NCBI GenBank assembly: GCA_019914945.1
Contig: CM034102.1
Coordinates: 6,189,501 to 6,253,500 of the forward strand
Reading direction: 5' to 3'
Origin: Typha latifolia
Taxonomy: Eukaryota; Streptophyta; Magnoliopsida; Poales; Typhaceae
DNA length: 64,000 nt
The notes under the pieces are model-generated. The model made no database searches. It was not told where the DNA came from and saw only the letters and a list, made by a program, of their open reading frames with translations. A program made the position numbers and the translations under genes. Below are positions 47,280 to 59,085 of the stretch, piece after piece. How positions within the stretch are numbered: position 1 is the stretch's first letter; the number at the start of each line of letters is the position of its first letter.

Positions 47280-50200
47280 CTATTCCTTCTCCTCATCAGT
47301 TGCACTCAGGCTTTCAAGAGCATTAGCAGCACTTTCTACATGCTTCAGAAGGATACTGTATATCTTCCTCCTTACTCTTTCACATGCTTCATTTTCTTCG
47401 TCCTCTGACAACATGCTGTCTTTGCTTCTATCAATTGGGCATAACCTGTCCTTCTTGGCAATGTCATTTAACCAATCATCTACTCTTTTCAACTGATGCA
47501 ACAAGCTAGCAACCTGGGATTCATATGAAGCATAGTCTGTTTCTTTCTCAACAGCATCTAGGAACGTTTCAATGTATCTGAGAAACCATTTAGTACATTC
47601 CATCTGTAGTACATTTGCCATGTTTGAGACCACTATTAGGCTGCTTCGTTTTGTGAAAATATCACTGTTCTTCCTCCGTTTATCAATGCAAGCGCAATTT
47701 GGCTTGTGACAGAGGGACATGGGAACTAGAAGTTTCACATCAGTCACAGATACATCTGTAGGTATTGTAGTCTTTATTTCATTAGGAAATCGTGAAAGCT
47801 CCGATTCCAACGCTGCTTTTATCCATGAAAAAGCACACTCTTTTCTCTCCAAGGTAACTTTAGCTGCTGCTTTAGCTGAAGCTGAGGTAGCTACATTGCA
47901 ACCACAAGTCCTAGATTGTTTCAGTTTGATCAAGGATTGGGCAATTGAGATTGCTTCATCTAGGTCGTGCTGAAATTTCAAGAACCTCTCAATAAAATCT
48001 TTTGGTTCATCATCCTTTTCAGATTGCAGTTCAGAATATACACTGTAATGGCACATGATTTGACATGTAAATTACGACTGAACATCAACTTATACCCAAC
48101 ATACAATTTTTCAGTTAAACAGGGGGTTAAATTGTACCAGCCGAAATCTTCTGAGGGTTAGGGACCAAGCCACAAAATAAAGAGCCAAATGGATTCTTGC
48201 ATACTTAGTGAAGCATTATTGTGCATACAGTCTGATAAATTATGATAGCCAAAATTATCATAATGTAAACTAAGTGAATCACAGTTACAGTCAGCAAAAT
48301 TGGCACAAAATTAGTATTTTATGAACAGAAAGGGTCATAAAAAAAAAGAAATGAGGATCATAAGCACAAGATATTATTTGCAGAAAAACTGGGACACTTG
48401 GGGATTAGTTTTCACTAATTTTTGAAGTTTTTTTAGTGATATTTCACATTTCTGAGCTTTATGACTTTTCTTGTGTGTCACTAGATATTCTAGGCTTAAG
48501 AGTTTCTTCATATCTATTAAAAATTGGCTCAAATTCAGTTTCAGCAAATTTTTAGCATATATCAGCATTTCTGTGCCGCACGTTTGAACAGGCCCTGCGG
48601 GCGTTTGAACGCGGGTTCGAGACAGAGAGCAGTCTGTAATGCAGGCGTTCAAACGGCCCATCCGCGTTCGAACGTGAGCCAACCCGAAAGCAGACTTTTT
48701 TGCAAGCGTTCGAACGGCCCCCTCTTGCGTTCGAACGCCCCTTTGGTTCTACTGTATTGATATTGAGCGCATTCGAACGTGCCCCTGAGAGCGTTCGAAC
48801 GCGACGCGAAAAATTTCCAAATCTGAACCTGACTATAAATACTAAAGAATGTTTTTTAGGGCGTGTGGTTGGAAGAATATTTATAAGGGTTGAGCCACCA
48901 TTTCGCTTATCAATAAGTGATTATAAGTGATTAGAGTTTAATAACTCTAATCACTTATTAAACTCTTTGTAAGTGAGGGATTTATATAGTAAAGAAGATT
49001 GCGCTGCTCGTGGACATAGGCACATTGCCGAACCACATAAATCTTGTTTCTCTCTCTCTCTCTATTGTCTCCATTATTTTTATTGTTGGTGATTGCTTGC
49101 ATTATAGTGTTTAATCTGTGATTAAAATTTGCTTAGGGCTATTCTATCACCATTAACATCTCTTTGGAGTTTTTCCCAAGCATTGCATTGGTTTCTTTTC
49201 TCTATTTCTATTTGAGATATTTGGGGTGAAGGTCTTGCTTCCGCTTCCTCTTCCTTCACCCATTTGGGTATTTTACACAATAATATCTTTCAAACATTTT
49301 AAAGAATTATTATGTGAAGAAGCAATTCAGAAAAAGTGACAGAGAATAAAGCATTCGCAGAAAATTATACAATTACCTCAAGCATTGGAACAATTTCTCT
49401 GAAGCAGATGCCTCCAGTAATGCATCGAGAGTGGCTTGCAGTGCTGCATCTCTATGCTTCATTGCCTCCTACATTACAAATTGTTGGAGCTTATCACTAA
49501 AGGAGTGTAAATTCTTTCCATAACAAACAGTTACAGTTTCAGTACCTTCCCATGCTTCGCTAACCTTGATGGAAGTGATGCCCACACTATGCTATTCTCT
49601 GGCCACTTTATATTGCTCGATGAACTAAATGGAATTTCTGTGCAAGAGCTTTCATTGGTCATTGAATCCGAAGCGAAAAGCTTCTGCTTAGAATAACTAC
49701 CGAGTACCTTGAAGGCTCTCTCAGTTTCTCTTTTGCTAGCCAACAGATCATTAGCAGCATCAGTTTTGCGTACAGAAGTATGACATTTAGCTACTCTATT
49801 CGGAGAAACCTATCAATAGGAAAGAAATGACATCAGATATTTCAGTTAACACATTTCATAAGTTAATATTGGAATTTTACATCACAGTTGAATATTTTAA
49901 AAGAAAATACAAGTGAGAAGTATACGCTTTAACAAAGTGAAATCAAGCTTCTGGTTCAATTAGTTAGCTAACAATTCGTACATTCCTTTCATTCTTTGCA
50001 ATAGTATAAAAACAATGGAAGGAGAAGGCTTACGCTGGCATTCCGACTCCAGGAAAGGGTCTTTCCCTCCTTGATCCTTTCAGAAGCATCCCAATATTTC
50101 CTCACCGTCGTTGCTCTCATTATACGAGACGAAGAAGATGACGAGGAAGCCCAAGAGAGCCTGGACTCATCGGAATCATCACCACTATCCTCATCGACGC

Positions 50201-50819
50201 ACGTGATGCTAATCTTCCTCAGCTCGGTCAGAACCTCTGAATTCCTTCTTTCCAGCTCCCTTTTCTTCATGCTCCCGTTCACCGGTGAAGTCGGTATCGA
50301 GCGCGACCGCGGTGTCTTTGGCTTATTCGCCTCCCTTCCCGGAAGAGGAGGGGGTCGGCGATATAACGCGGAGCTCGATATAATCTCCTTGATATCCGAG
50401 CCCAAACAGGGTGATACATGAGGCGCGGGGGCGATAAGATCGGTGGAGTTCCCAATGCAGGGGTGCCGGCCGGGGAGGAGCTGGAATTCGCGGAGAATCG
50501 GGACGGGAACGGCAGGCTCGAGCCGGCGGACATGGATGAGCTGGCCAGTCTGGAGGCGGTCAGCGAGGATTAAGTCATCATGGTCCGGGATCAGGGAGAC
50601 GTAAGAGGAATGCGAGGCGTCAGAGACGCGGAGGTAGAAGCCGCGGCCTGGGAAGAGGTCAGGGCCCTCGAGGGCCGGGGTGATGCCAGTGACTTGGAGG
50701 AGGGCCGGACCACGTGACTGGCAGGGGCGGTCGGGGAAGGAGTCGTCATCGGAGGCTGAGGAGGAGGCCTCCGTGCACTGGAGGAGCTTGAGGAGGACGC
50801 CGGGGCGCAGGGATGCCAT
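47280..50819 (-). CDS. DUF936 family protein (possible cortical-microtubule regulator)
   Basis: Four exons join in frame: 50819-50034, 49809-49546, 49468-49377 and 48042-47280 (stop), 634 residues, all GT-AG. The N-terminus MASLRPGVLLKLLQ, then ALLQVTGITPAL and GFYLRVSDASHSSYVSL, is the DUF936 signature. The middle is Ser-rich with basic PRSRSIPTSPVNGSMKKREL. The C-terminal part (from about residue 350, WPENSIVWASLPSRLAKHGK, then EAMKHRDAALQATLDALLEA) is the conserved helical block of the family. In Arabidopsis some DUF936 proteins (CORD group) bind cortical microtubules and disorder their arrays during xylem wall patterning; whether this copy does so is inference. Intron 3 (48043-49376) carries an LTR. 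The adjacent formin lies in the same orientation upstream. Confidence 0.9.
48390..49275 (+). mobile_element. Copia-type solo LTR in intron 3 of the DUF936 gene
   Basis: The plus strand shows an LTR-like layout, antisense to the host gene: a TTCGAA-core cluster (48575-48806), a TATA-like ctataaatact at about 48832, and the copia U5 line GACATAGGCACATTGCCGAA with CCACATAAATC followed by a (TC)n run (about 49013-49062). Its end is near gtattttaca. No internal coding region follows, so it is a solo LTR or fragment. Exact ends and target duplication were not found. Confidence 0.6.
48575..48806. repeat. TTCGAA-core palindromic word cluster (best preserved)
   Basis: Eight copies in about 230 bases: gtttgaac, gcgtttgaacgcg, gcgttcaaacgg, gcgttcgaacgtg, gcgttcgaacggc, gcgttcgaacgcc, gcattcgaacgtg and gcgttcgaacgcg. 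The full word GCGTTCGAACGC is a 12-base perfect palindrome. Spacing between copies varies from about 17 to 45 bases, so it is a cluster, not a simple tandem array. Confidence 0.85.
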
Positions 50820-52535
50820 GGAAGGGGATGAAAGGTTGAGGAGGCCTTTGGGGGAGGTACGAGAAGAGAGGTAAAGGGATCGAATTGGTGATGTCTTTGA
50901 CCTTTTCTTGATGGTTTCTGCGAAGGAGATGGCGGGAAAGTGGTCAGGGTCTCCGGTTCCGGTGGCGGGAAGCGAGGGATGAGAAAAGAATGGTAGTTAT
51001 AACGGCCTGTATTAACAAGTTTTAGAGAGGAGGGGAAACGAAGAATAGCAAAGAGATCAATGGAATTTTTAAACAAGGGTACAAAGATTCTCTTGCTCTA
51101 TTCCATTCCTTTTACTTAGCACGAGGGACCAGGGGCGAAAACTGGTTGGATACGGTCCCGGATTGTCCTCAACCCTTCTCAGGAATTATATTATTTTGCT
51201 TCGATTATGGATTCAAATAGAGATATTGGATGGATGTCAAAATGCAAAATTATATCCTAACTAAATTAATATAATTACAAACAGGATAAAAATTGGATTT
51301 TAACAGGATAGGAACAAGATCTTAACAAGATACAAATACGAAATGAATCTTTTAGTAACATCTATGCATAAAAAATTTGTGAAGCTGCTCGTCGAGACAA
51401 TAATTAGTATCAATTCTTGAGGAAGGTATAAAATGAGCGAAGAAAGATCGATCTATCCATCTACCACTAGCATTCCAAAATGCTAAGTAATGAGATTGAT
51501 CTCATCATCTAGATCGTAAAAAAGCTCGAGAAATAGAACTCTAGTATGTAAATTAATTAAGTTTAAGTATAATAATAAGCAGCAGTTCCGATCGTGTACG
51601 TATGCTACCGTCCTGCTAATTCCTTTTTCATTTTCTATTATGAACACTTCTCATTGTTTGCACGGAGCAATTGCTTAAAGCAGCTCCACAAATTAACATA
51701 GCTAATCAAGCTGGCTAATTAATTATATAGAATATGGATCGTAAATTCACTTGATCAACACATTATATCCAAAGGCCAACTAATCTAACCATACCACTAA
51801 GGTTTAACATAAGTTAGTTAATTATAAGAAAATAATTATGAAAAGTGGCTATGAGTTCCCTTTGTTTACCTAGGCTGAAGCCCTTCTTTAAGAAAATAAT
51901 CACAATGATATATGGGTCGTAGAAGAAAAGGTCACTCTAAGTTCAAGACACCAAATCACAGATTGTTTAATATCTTATATTTGTATCTGTATCCGAAATT
52001 ATCTGCTTAACTCGTATCCGAGTTTTTTATTTTTTATTTATAAAAATATTATCGAACCTATTTTCACCCCTGACAAGGGTGCTACTTTTGTTAGTTGGAA
52101 AGTCATCGGAACATTGCTATAGATACAGCCTACGTAACCCAATCATGTATGGAATGCTGCTGTAAATATTAGTGTATCTCTAGCCAAAGCAATGAATAAT
52201 CAAGTGTAACTTTACAACTTCAAATTGAGATTCCAAGAAAACAATAGGTTAACATGAAAGGTTGCCTCTTTGAAATCAAGAGTGATTACATCATGGGAAG
52301 CTCATGAATTCTATTCCCTCATGCAGCGACTTCGGTGAAACTTGGTAATGGCTCCATGGCCCTTATTCTTTGTACAAATATGAACCATCCAAATTAAACA
52401 AAAAAGAAAAACTTGTTCTTGATCTTCTTGATTCATCTGCAATATCCCACTATACCACCACTCTGCAGCTGTTTAGATTTGCCTCCTGTTGGTTGTATAC
52501 TTGTATACAATCAAAAATAAACTCTAATATTTCTT
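50820..52535. other. Spacer between the DUF936 gene and the formin gene
   Basis: Holds the DUF936 promoter and 5' UTR and the 3' flank of the formin gene. The frame at 50591-51076 overlaps the first exon antiphase and is a shadow. No other gene is seen. Confidence 0.55.
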
Positions 52536-55500
52536 CTAAGATGATGAGGTATCCTCATCTGAACTAGTCTCTCTGTGCTGTTCAAACCTACGCCGGGCTG
52601 GCAGAGAAGCACTTGCAGGGATGTAAAATGATCTACCGGATCCCACCAACGTCCGCTCCTGCAGTTTTCCTACATCCTTGCATACATTATCCAGTATCGA
52701 TAAGAAATCCCTCACCACCATGAATATTCTCAGGGGGTGAGCCTCGACATTCGCAGCATCCCCATGGAAGTACTCTGTTATTTCTTTTACGTGTTCGAAC
52801 GCGCTCTTCTCTTCTGCTCTTACTTGCTTGATCTCCCTTTCAGCCTCCTCTAGAAAGATCTTCATTGTCGCAAAGAATTTTGTACCTTGAGTGCATGATT
52901 TCTCGCGTTGCAACACCGACTTGATCTTAACGAGCTCGGTTTGTAGCTTCGAGACGTAACCACTCAGCACTTGTGAGTCCATACCAGCTGCCTTTATCAC
53001 ATTCCCCAACTCATTGCTCAATCCTGCAACAACCTTCAAGCCTTGCCTCTTGAATTGTTCTTCCCGTGCATTGTTGGGCGCATTTTGTTCCGTCTGATTG
53101 GAACCCGAACCTTCTGAACTGATCTCTTGTACGACGAAATGGAGCAGTGTGGTCTTCCCATCCGTCCCTTTGACATCTGCAAGCTTCAGGAGAGTGTCAA
53201 GCTTGAAGGCTTTCGCCTCTCCTCGGTTGGTCCCGACATTCATACGGTTCCCAGTCTTCAGAACTGCATCCAAAAGCTTGAGAAATAGTCTGCTGCTCCT
53301 AAGATCTTCACAAGCTGCCTGGAGATCAAATCATTTTGGAATGAAATGTGGACTTATAGATTAATCATAAGTAGCACAAGAAAGGAGAAACTCAAATACA
53401 ATACCACCTCTAGCGTCTTAAAACATTTCTTTAGATAATTGACTTCTGTCTCAAAATTGGCTCTGTATAGCATAGCATCAACTCTTGTGAAGGCAAAAGG
53501 TACATCAAGCACAGCTTTTAGAAATCGCTCCGCGGAACCAAGCTTTGATTTGTCACCAGTGTAGCTCTTGAGTTTTAGTTCTTCTTCTTTGGTGGGAGCC
53601 ATCTTAGCTAAAGTTTCCAGAAGATCAGCCCCTAAGCATTCAGAGTTTCCTGGCGTAGAGGTAGATGTTAGATCTCAATGCATCCTGAGCATTAGTTACA
53701 CAAATTTTCATGAGAAATTGTAATACATAGAAGATGCCATTTTGCTGTCTAGTGGTGCATCCCTTTCTTGTGTAAATTAAAAATTGTTTATTTTTAATGG
53801 AGCTATGTTAGACTATTCTATACAACTTGAAATAAAATATTTCAAATTTTAAGTTAAATCTCCCTACTACCGGTCAGAAACATGAATCTACAACTAAAAG
53901 GCATATTTTTATCACGTTGAAAACAAGTTGTCTTCAATCTAACTATGCATTAAGTAGGTAAACTAAAATGCCTGCTGTAGGTATATAATTAGCCAAGCAT
54001 GAAACAAACCATTCAACTTTTATCATCTCGTCTTGCGCTGCAGATGCTTCTTTTAATGATTTCCATTCTAAGAACTGGCATTCAAAATTGTTGGTTGGTA
54101 CTTTTGGTAGCTTAATCATCATCTTTGGCTGAAAAAATGAAATTTTTTTTTTTCCAAACTCCGAACAACTTTTAGTTTGGTTGTCTCCTTTCTATTGTAA
54201 GACAGGTAGATGAAGCAATATCTTATTCAAACAAAAACCCAAAGTCAACACCATGTGAAAATACCTTCTTACCAAACTAGTATAAGTAGGAAAATTGAAC
54301 CAGGAAATCTATCTGGAGGGAAATAGACAATAAGAACACTCACCATCTAATAATGCTTCAGAAACTTCCTCTCTTGTCACATTCAATGCCCTCAGCAGTA
54401 TCGCTATGTTCTGCGCCTTCTTCGGGTCTAATACTCTTTCCTCCTGCTTGAATTGTGGAAGAAGACCTGTCCTTTTGTTCATCTCCTTATTACTACTGCT
54501 TGCAGCATTGCTTACAAATAAGGTCTCAATCATGTCCTCATTCACTCTTCACGTAGAAAAAAGAAAAGAAAAGATTAAAAAATAAAGTTACGATAACAGA
54601 GAAGAATAGAATTTGACAAAATTAACACGTAATCTTACTTGAAAGATCCCGATTTCAACTTGTCCCACACCGTTGTCTTATCCGAGCTAGCTCTAACTTT
54701 ATCCCAATGCAGCGGCTTCAACCTGGGCTTTCGGTCCATCTCCAAATCCTCTTCTTGTACTTTTACCGGCGGCGGCTGCGAGGAAGAATTACCATTTTGG
54801 GTTCTTGCAAGGGATGGGAAGTCGACCGTGGTGCTCCCCGATGGAAGCGGCTTCAACAATTTACGCCTCGGTAGCGGCGACGGAGGCGAGGGCATTTCGG
54901 TAATTATCTCCATCTGTGTAGGCAATCGGGGCGGCAGTGGCGTTTTTGTAATTCTTACCATCTTCGGAGGCGGGGGTGGAGGAGGAGGAGGAGGAGGAGG
55001 AGGAGGAGGAGGGGGTGCGAAAGGAAAGCGCGTTCTTGGATCCTTCTCGGAAATCGTGCTTCCCGGGCTGCCGCTGTATCCCGACTCCACTGACCGTAGT
55101 GACTCCACTGACCGCAGCGCCGTGTAGAACGTCTCCTCGTCCGAGGACGCTGCCACGTGGCGTGGCGGCAGAGGCGCGGGGAGAGTCAGCGGCGGCAGGG
55201 GTCGGAGATCCGGACTCCGGTGGTGCACGTCCAGGATTCGATAAGGGGAGCTCGTGGATCCGATTTCCCGGCTAGTGAACTTTCGCGAATCCGGTGTTCT
55301 CCGAGTCCTACTGCGGTAGAGGAAGAAGAAGGACAGGGACAGCAGCGCCAGCGCGGCGACCGACGCAGATGCGGCGATGGCGACTGTCCTGGCGGGGCCG
55401 CCGGAATGGTTGGGTGACGTGGTGACGGCGGCCGCGGCGACGGCGGGAGGAGGTGGTTGGGGAAAGACGAGGGAAGGTGGCGGCGGGGTCCACTGGATGG

Positions 55501-55564
55501 GGTAGAGAGGTTGGTGCAGTACTCTGCGGGTAGAACAGCCATCTGATCGTTGGCCGACAGTCAT
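52536..55564 (-). CDS. FH1: Class I formin, FH1-like
   Basis: Four exons join in frame: 55564-54639, 54546-54344, 53649-53408 and 53318-52536 (TAG), about 717 residues. Order: extracellular Pro-rich start with [13 protein letters not shown]; membrane segment [20 protein letters not shown] (about 61-83) followed by basic YRSRTRR; FH1 with a run of about 19 prolines; FH2 from [20 protein letters not shown] onward, with [19 protein letters not shown], the [16 protein letters not shown] block and the [20 protein letters not shown] hallmark; Ser/Asp tail. Class I formins nucleate actin at the plasma membrane and link it to the wall. Oddity: an N-terminal signal peptide is expected before RRVLHQPL, but the first in-frame ATG leaves none. 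In-frame upstream sequence is hydrophobic, lacks ATG and begins after a stop. Confidence 0.92.
54973..55013 (+). repeat. GGA-repeat encoding the FH1 polyproline run
   Basis: (GGA)n on the plus strand, read as proline codons on the minus strand. A length change of one unit adds or removes one proline without shifting the frame. Confidence 0.85.
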
Positions 55565-55771
55565 CGCCGGCGTCGTCTTCAAGATTCGCGGTAGTATTGA
55601 GATTCGTAGGAGAGAGACGAGGGAGAAATGGATTCAAAGGCTCAAAGTGAACGGAGAGAGAGCCGCCATTTGGTTTAGTGGATTCGAGCTTCTCTGTTTG
55701 GTTTTCAAGGTGGGATACGATCATACGACGATACCTGGTGGTAGAAGAATCTGACTTTTGGTGTGCTTTTT

Positions 55772-55779
55772 CTATATAG
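55772..55779 (-). promoter_or_regulatory. TATA-like box of the formin gene
   Basis: CTATATAG is self-complementary and lies about 210 bases upstream of the ATG at 55564, leaving room for a 5' UTR of about 170 bases. Confidence 0.4.
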
Positions 55780-55782
55780 AGT

Positions 55783-56990
55783 AGATCTCCTACACAGCAG
55801 GTCGCAGAAATTGTCTACCAAACCGAAGGAAAAATATTGTGTGTGTGTGTGTGTGTGTGTTTATTCTATATACCCTCTCTCTCCCACCTAAACAGCTAAA
55901 CCTTTTTATAAATCTTTGATATTTCAGGGATACCACCAAATCAAACTAACAATTAAGATATAAGGTAGTAAAAACTTTTCATTCTCTGTAGATACTGCAG
56001 CAAGTTGCTGCATTAGACCTTGCAGACGATCAGCTATCGCATTCATCTCTATTCCCTCAGCGATCTTTTCATTCTTGGAACTTTTGCCCCTATTATAATT
56101 GTTCTTGGTAGCTAGTACTCATCACCAGGGAAAGAGAAATGTAGGCTGTTTAAGCACTACGGAGAGCAGCCAACAAGAGGCATAGACGGTGACGTGGCCG
56201 CTGATAAAAATGCTAAAAAAAAATAAAAGACCATGGTTCAAATGTACGACGACAACGTCGATCGATCGAGTCGGTGGAGATGTCTTCTTCTCCTAACTAG
56301 GAATAGGAATTTCGTGCCCCTGTTCCTTGATTGACCACTTGTAGGGCCGGGATGACGCCGACCAACTTTCGAGTCTTCCTCTCTTCTGGCCTCTTCCTTT
56401 TGTTTCCCACCGGATGTTCTGCAGGTCCAGACTGTACGAATTTTCCTACGTGTCACATTACCTGTTTCCCGGATGAAATATAATTTCGCCGCGTGTGTAC
56501 TTTGAATTTATGATGACTTGCTACAACCTTGACTTTTAAATATGAAAATCCGCAATTAGTGCACACACTAGGCTCCAAAGACGTGTATAGGCATCGAAAA
56601 TCACAGTTTTGCTTAGCCACATAGAATTCACACGGATAAAATATGTTGGAAATTGATAAGTAATCGATCAGTCCAGGGTGGACCAAAGCCAATTTAAGGA
56701 AGATTCATGACTCTATCCGTCGGACAGACTATGTTGTTGGAACTTTATAATCTTTGTACATGTCTGGTGGGTTCATATACCGACAGTTAATTATTTGTAT
56801 TTTTTTTTAATCCGAACGGGTGAATGCTAAATGTACTATGGCAGCATGGTCTTACTCAAAGAAAAAATTGAAAGAAAAAAAAGGCATATGATTTAAGTGG
56901 AAAATCCAAAGATTAGTTTAGTACTTGAAACACCAATCTCCAAAAAAGAGAGATTCACTTGACTCTCACATAATCTGTCAATATAATTAT
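55783..56990. other. Spacer upstream of the formin gene
   Basis: Holds a (GT)n run (55839-55860) and formin promoter sequence. Short open frames on the minus strand at 56238-56692 have no recognisable domain and are not called. Confidence 0.5.
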
Positions 56991-58609
56991 CTCACAAAGT
57001 ATTTAAAATAAGTTTAAAAATACTATAATAATTTAAGTAAATAATTTAAAGTTATAATTATCAGAGGGCTCAATAAGTCTCTAGGAATACAAGTCCACAC
57101 AAATTTAAAACATAATAACCCTCGCATGGTCTAAAGTCCAATTAGGAATAATAGAATAAACAATGGAAAAATAAATCTGTTACTCCTCGATATCCGTGTC
57201 CTCCATAATTAACTCTAAAATATTTCCATCAAATTAGCGGTAAACACACGACCCAATAAGTATAATCCAATAGTAATCTATGAATAATGAATTGCGCGGT
57301 AAATAAAAATACATGCCCATAATTATCAACATATTAAGATAAAAGTGTACAATGTAGTATTCAATAAATTTTTATTTACTCATAACACACATGCGTGTAT
57401 AATAACATCATAACTTAATGTATAAAAGTCCACATAGCAACCGAGTTCATATTATCATATTTCACAAAGCAAACATAATAACAAGGGAGACTAGTCATCT
57501 AGCGGTATTATCACCCGTACATGCCTAGCGATGCTGCATATGACCGGTTATCTGTGACTATCAGATTAAGTACCTCAATCGTAGACCATCATCATTGCTA
57601 TAGTAAATCATTGCACGGAGCAGAATCATTACTTGTAGTTGAATCATCGCACAAAGTAGAATCATTGCATACAGTGGGAAAGAGTTCATAGCTTAATAGA
57701 CGCCATGACCTTACGCTCTCGGGTACCGCTGGAGCTATAACCCTACGTCTCAAACATCTTTCTAATATCATCCTAGGCTAGTCTCCAAATAAGGCAGCGT
57801 AATCACCTAAATGCTCCACCAACTAACGACCTTAGGTGTAGAATGCTAATATAATAATAATATACAATACACTCACCTTTAACCCCGAGTTGAGTGGGTG
57901 AGAGGGGCACTGTCTAGTTGAGACTAGACTAGTAATGATATGTGCATGTAGTGTTCTAGGCTCATGGCTTCTATTACTTATATATAACACGATCATCAAG
58001 ATAATATGTATCATAACTAAGCATAGAGTCTATCATTCATATGCGATAAATAATAAATAATGCATGTAAAGTAATCAGTTATGACGTATCGTAATTAACA
58101 TCACAATAATAATATTATTCGTAGACTAATATAGCACCTAACTCGTTTGAAAATATCTCTAGAATCGGTCCCACTCCCCTAAACAGTCGGGTCCTCCTAA
58201 ATATCGAAATCCCCCTCGCATAGTAATTGGTCTAATAATTTATAAAATAAAATAAAATATAAGAATGATGAATTTATAGAACTAACTACCTTATTGCATA
58301 AATTAAGTTTAATTTTCTAGGTCCAGATAGGTGACTTGGTCTTACATTTATTCTTCCCTATTAATATATTATTTTGTATTAATTAAAAAAATAGTCATTT
58401 ATGGTTAAATTAGAATTATCCTTATTTGCAAATGTCAAAGGCATCAATAATAGATAATTAAAATAACTAATAAATTCAACTAGCTAATTTAATTATGTAT
58501 TATCCTAAATTATGTTAATAAAATAATTGAGAAAAATCTAGAAAAGCCCAACCTTGCACTGCACAAGATAGGGAAGTGGGCTCACTAAGTTAAGAGAAAA
58601 AGAGGGTTG

Positions 58610-58830
58610 GTTATGGGTGTGGGCTGTGGTCCAGCCCGTAGTCCACAAAAGGTTGGGTGGACTAGGCTCGGAGGCCCAGTCCATAAATGGTTACACGTGT
58701 GGGCTGCAGCCCACATTGTAGCTTTCCAAAAGCGAGGTGGACTGGGCTCAACGATGGGCTAGGTGGGGCTCCACGGATAGCTACGAGCATGGGCTGCGAC
58801 CCACCCCGTAGCCCAACCGAAGGCTGGGTG
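58610..58830 (+). repeat. GGGCTG/AGCCC repeat, about three diverged units of 75-95 bases
   Basis: Each unit holds a gtgggctg(t/c)..agccc(g/a) core, then tagtcc/tagcc, then a ggttgggtgg-like block. The internal gggct..agccc halves are inverted, so each unit could fold on itself. Confidence 0.6.
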
Positions 58831-59014
58831 GGGGTTTGATCTAACCCCCACCCAACTTTGTCTTCCTATAGAGAAGAAGATAGAGGAGGGATGGAGATGC
58901 AAACGCCGTCGGTGATTGCCGTCGCTAGAAGCCAAGGTGTTGCACCTCCCCAAAGTTGATGAGGTCGACTTGTCGAGTTTGGGGGTAAGATGCATCCAGA
59001 CTATTAGCTGAAGT

Positions 59015-59085
59015 GGCTGATGGTAAGGAGCATGGGACTCCATGGCTGACGGTAAGGAGCATGGGACTCCATGGCCGACGGCCAT
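59015..59085 (+). repeat. 29-base tandem duplication plus partial third copy
   Basis: ggctga(t/c)ggtaaggagcat followed by gggactccat occurs twice head to tail (59015-59043 and 59044-59072) with one difference. A partial copy ggccgacgg follows. Confidence 0.9.

Noticed and set aside
48524..48930. Frames with AFERP-type repeats in the DUF936 intron
   Set aside because: Same reason: translation of palindromic DNA words inside an LTR within an intron.
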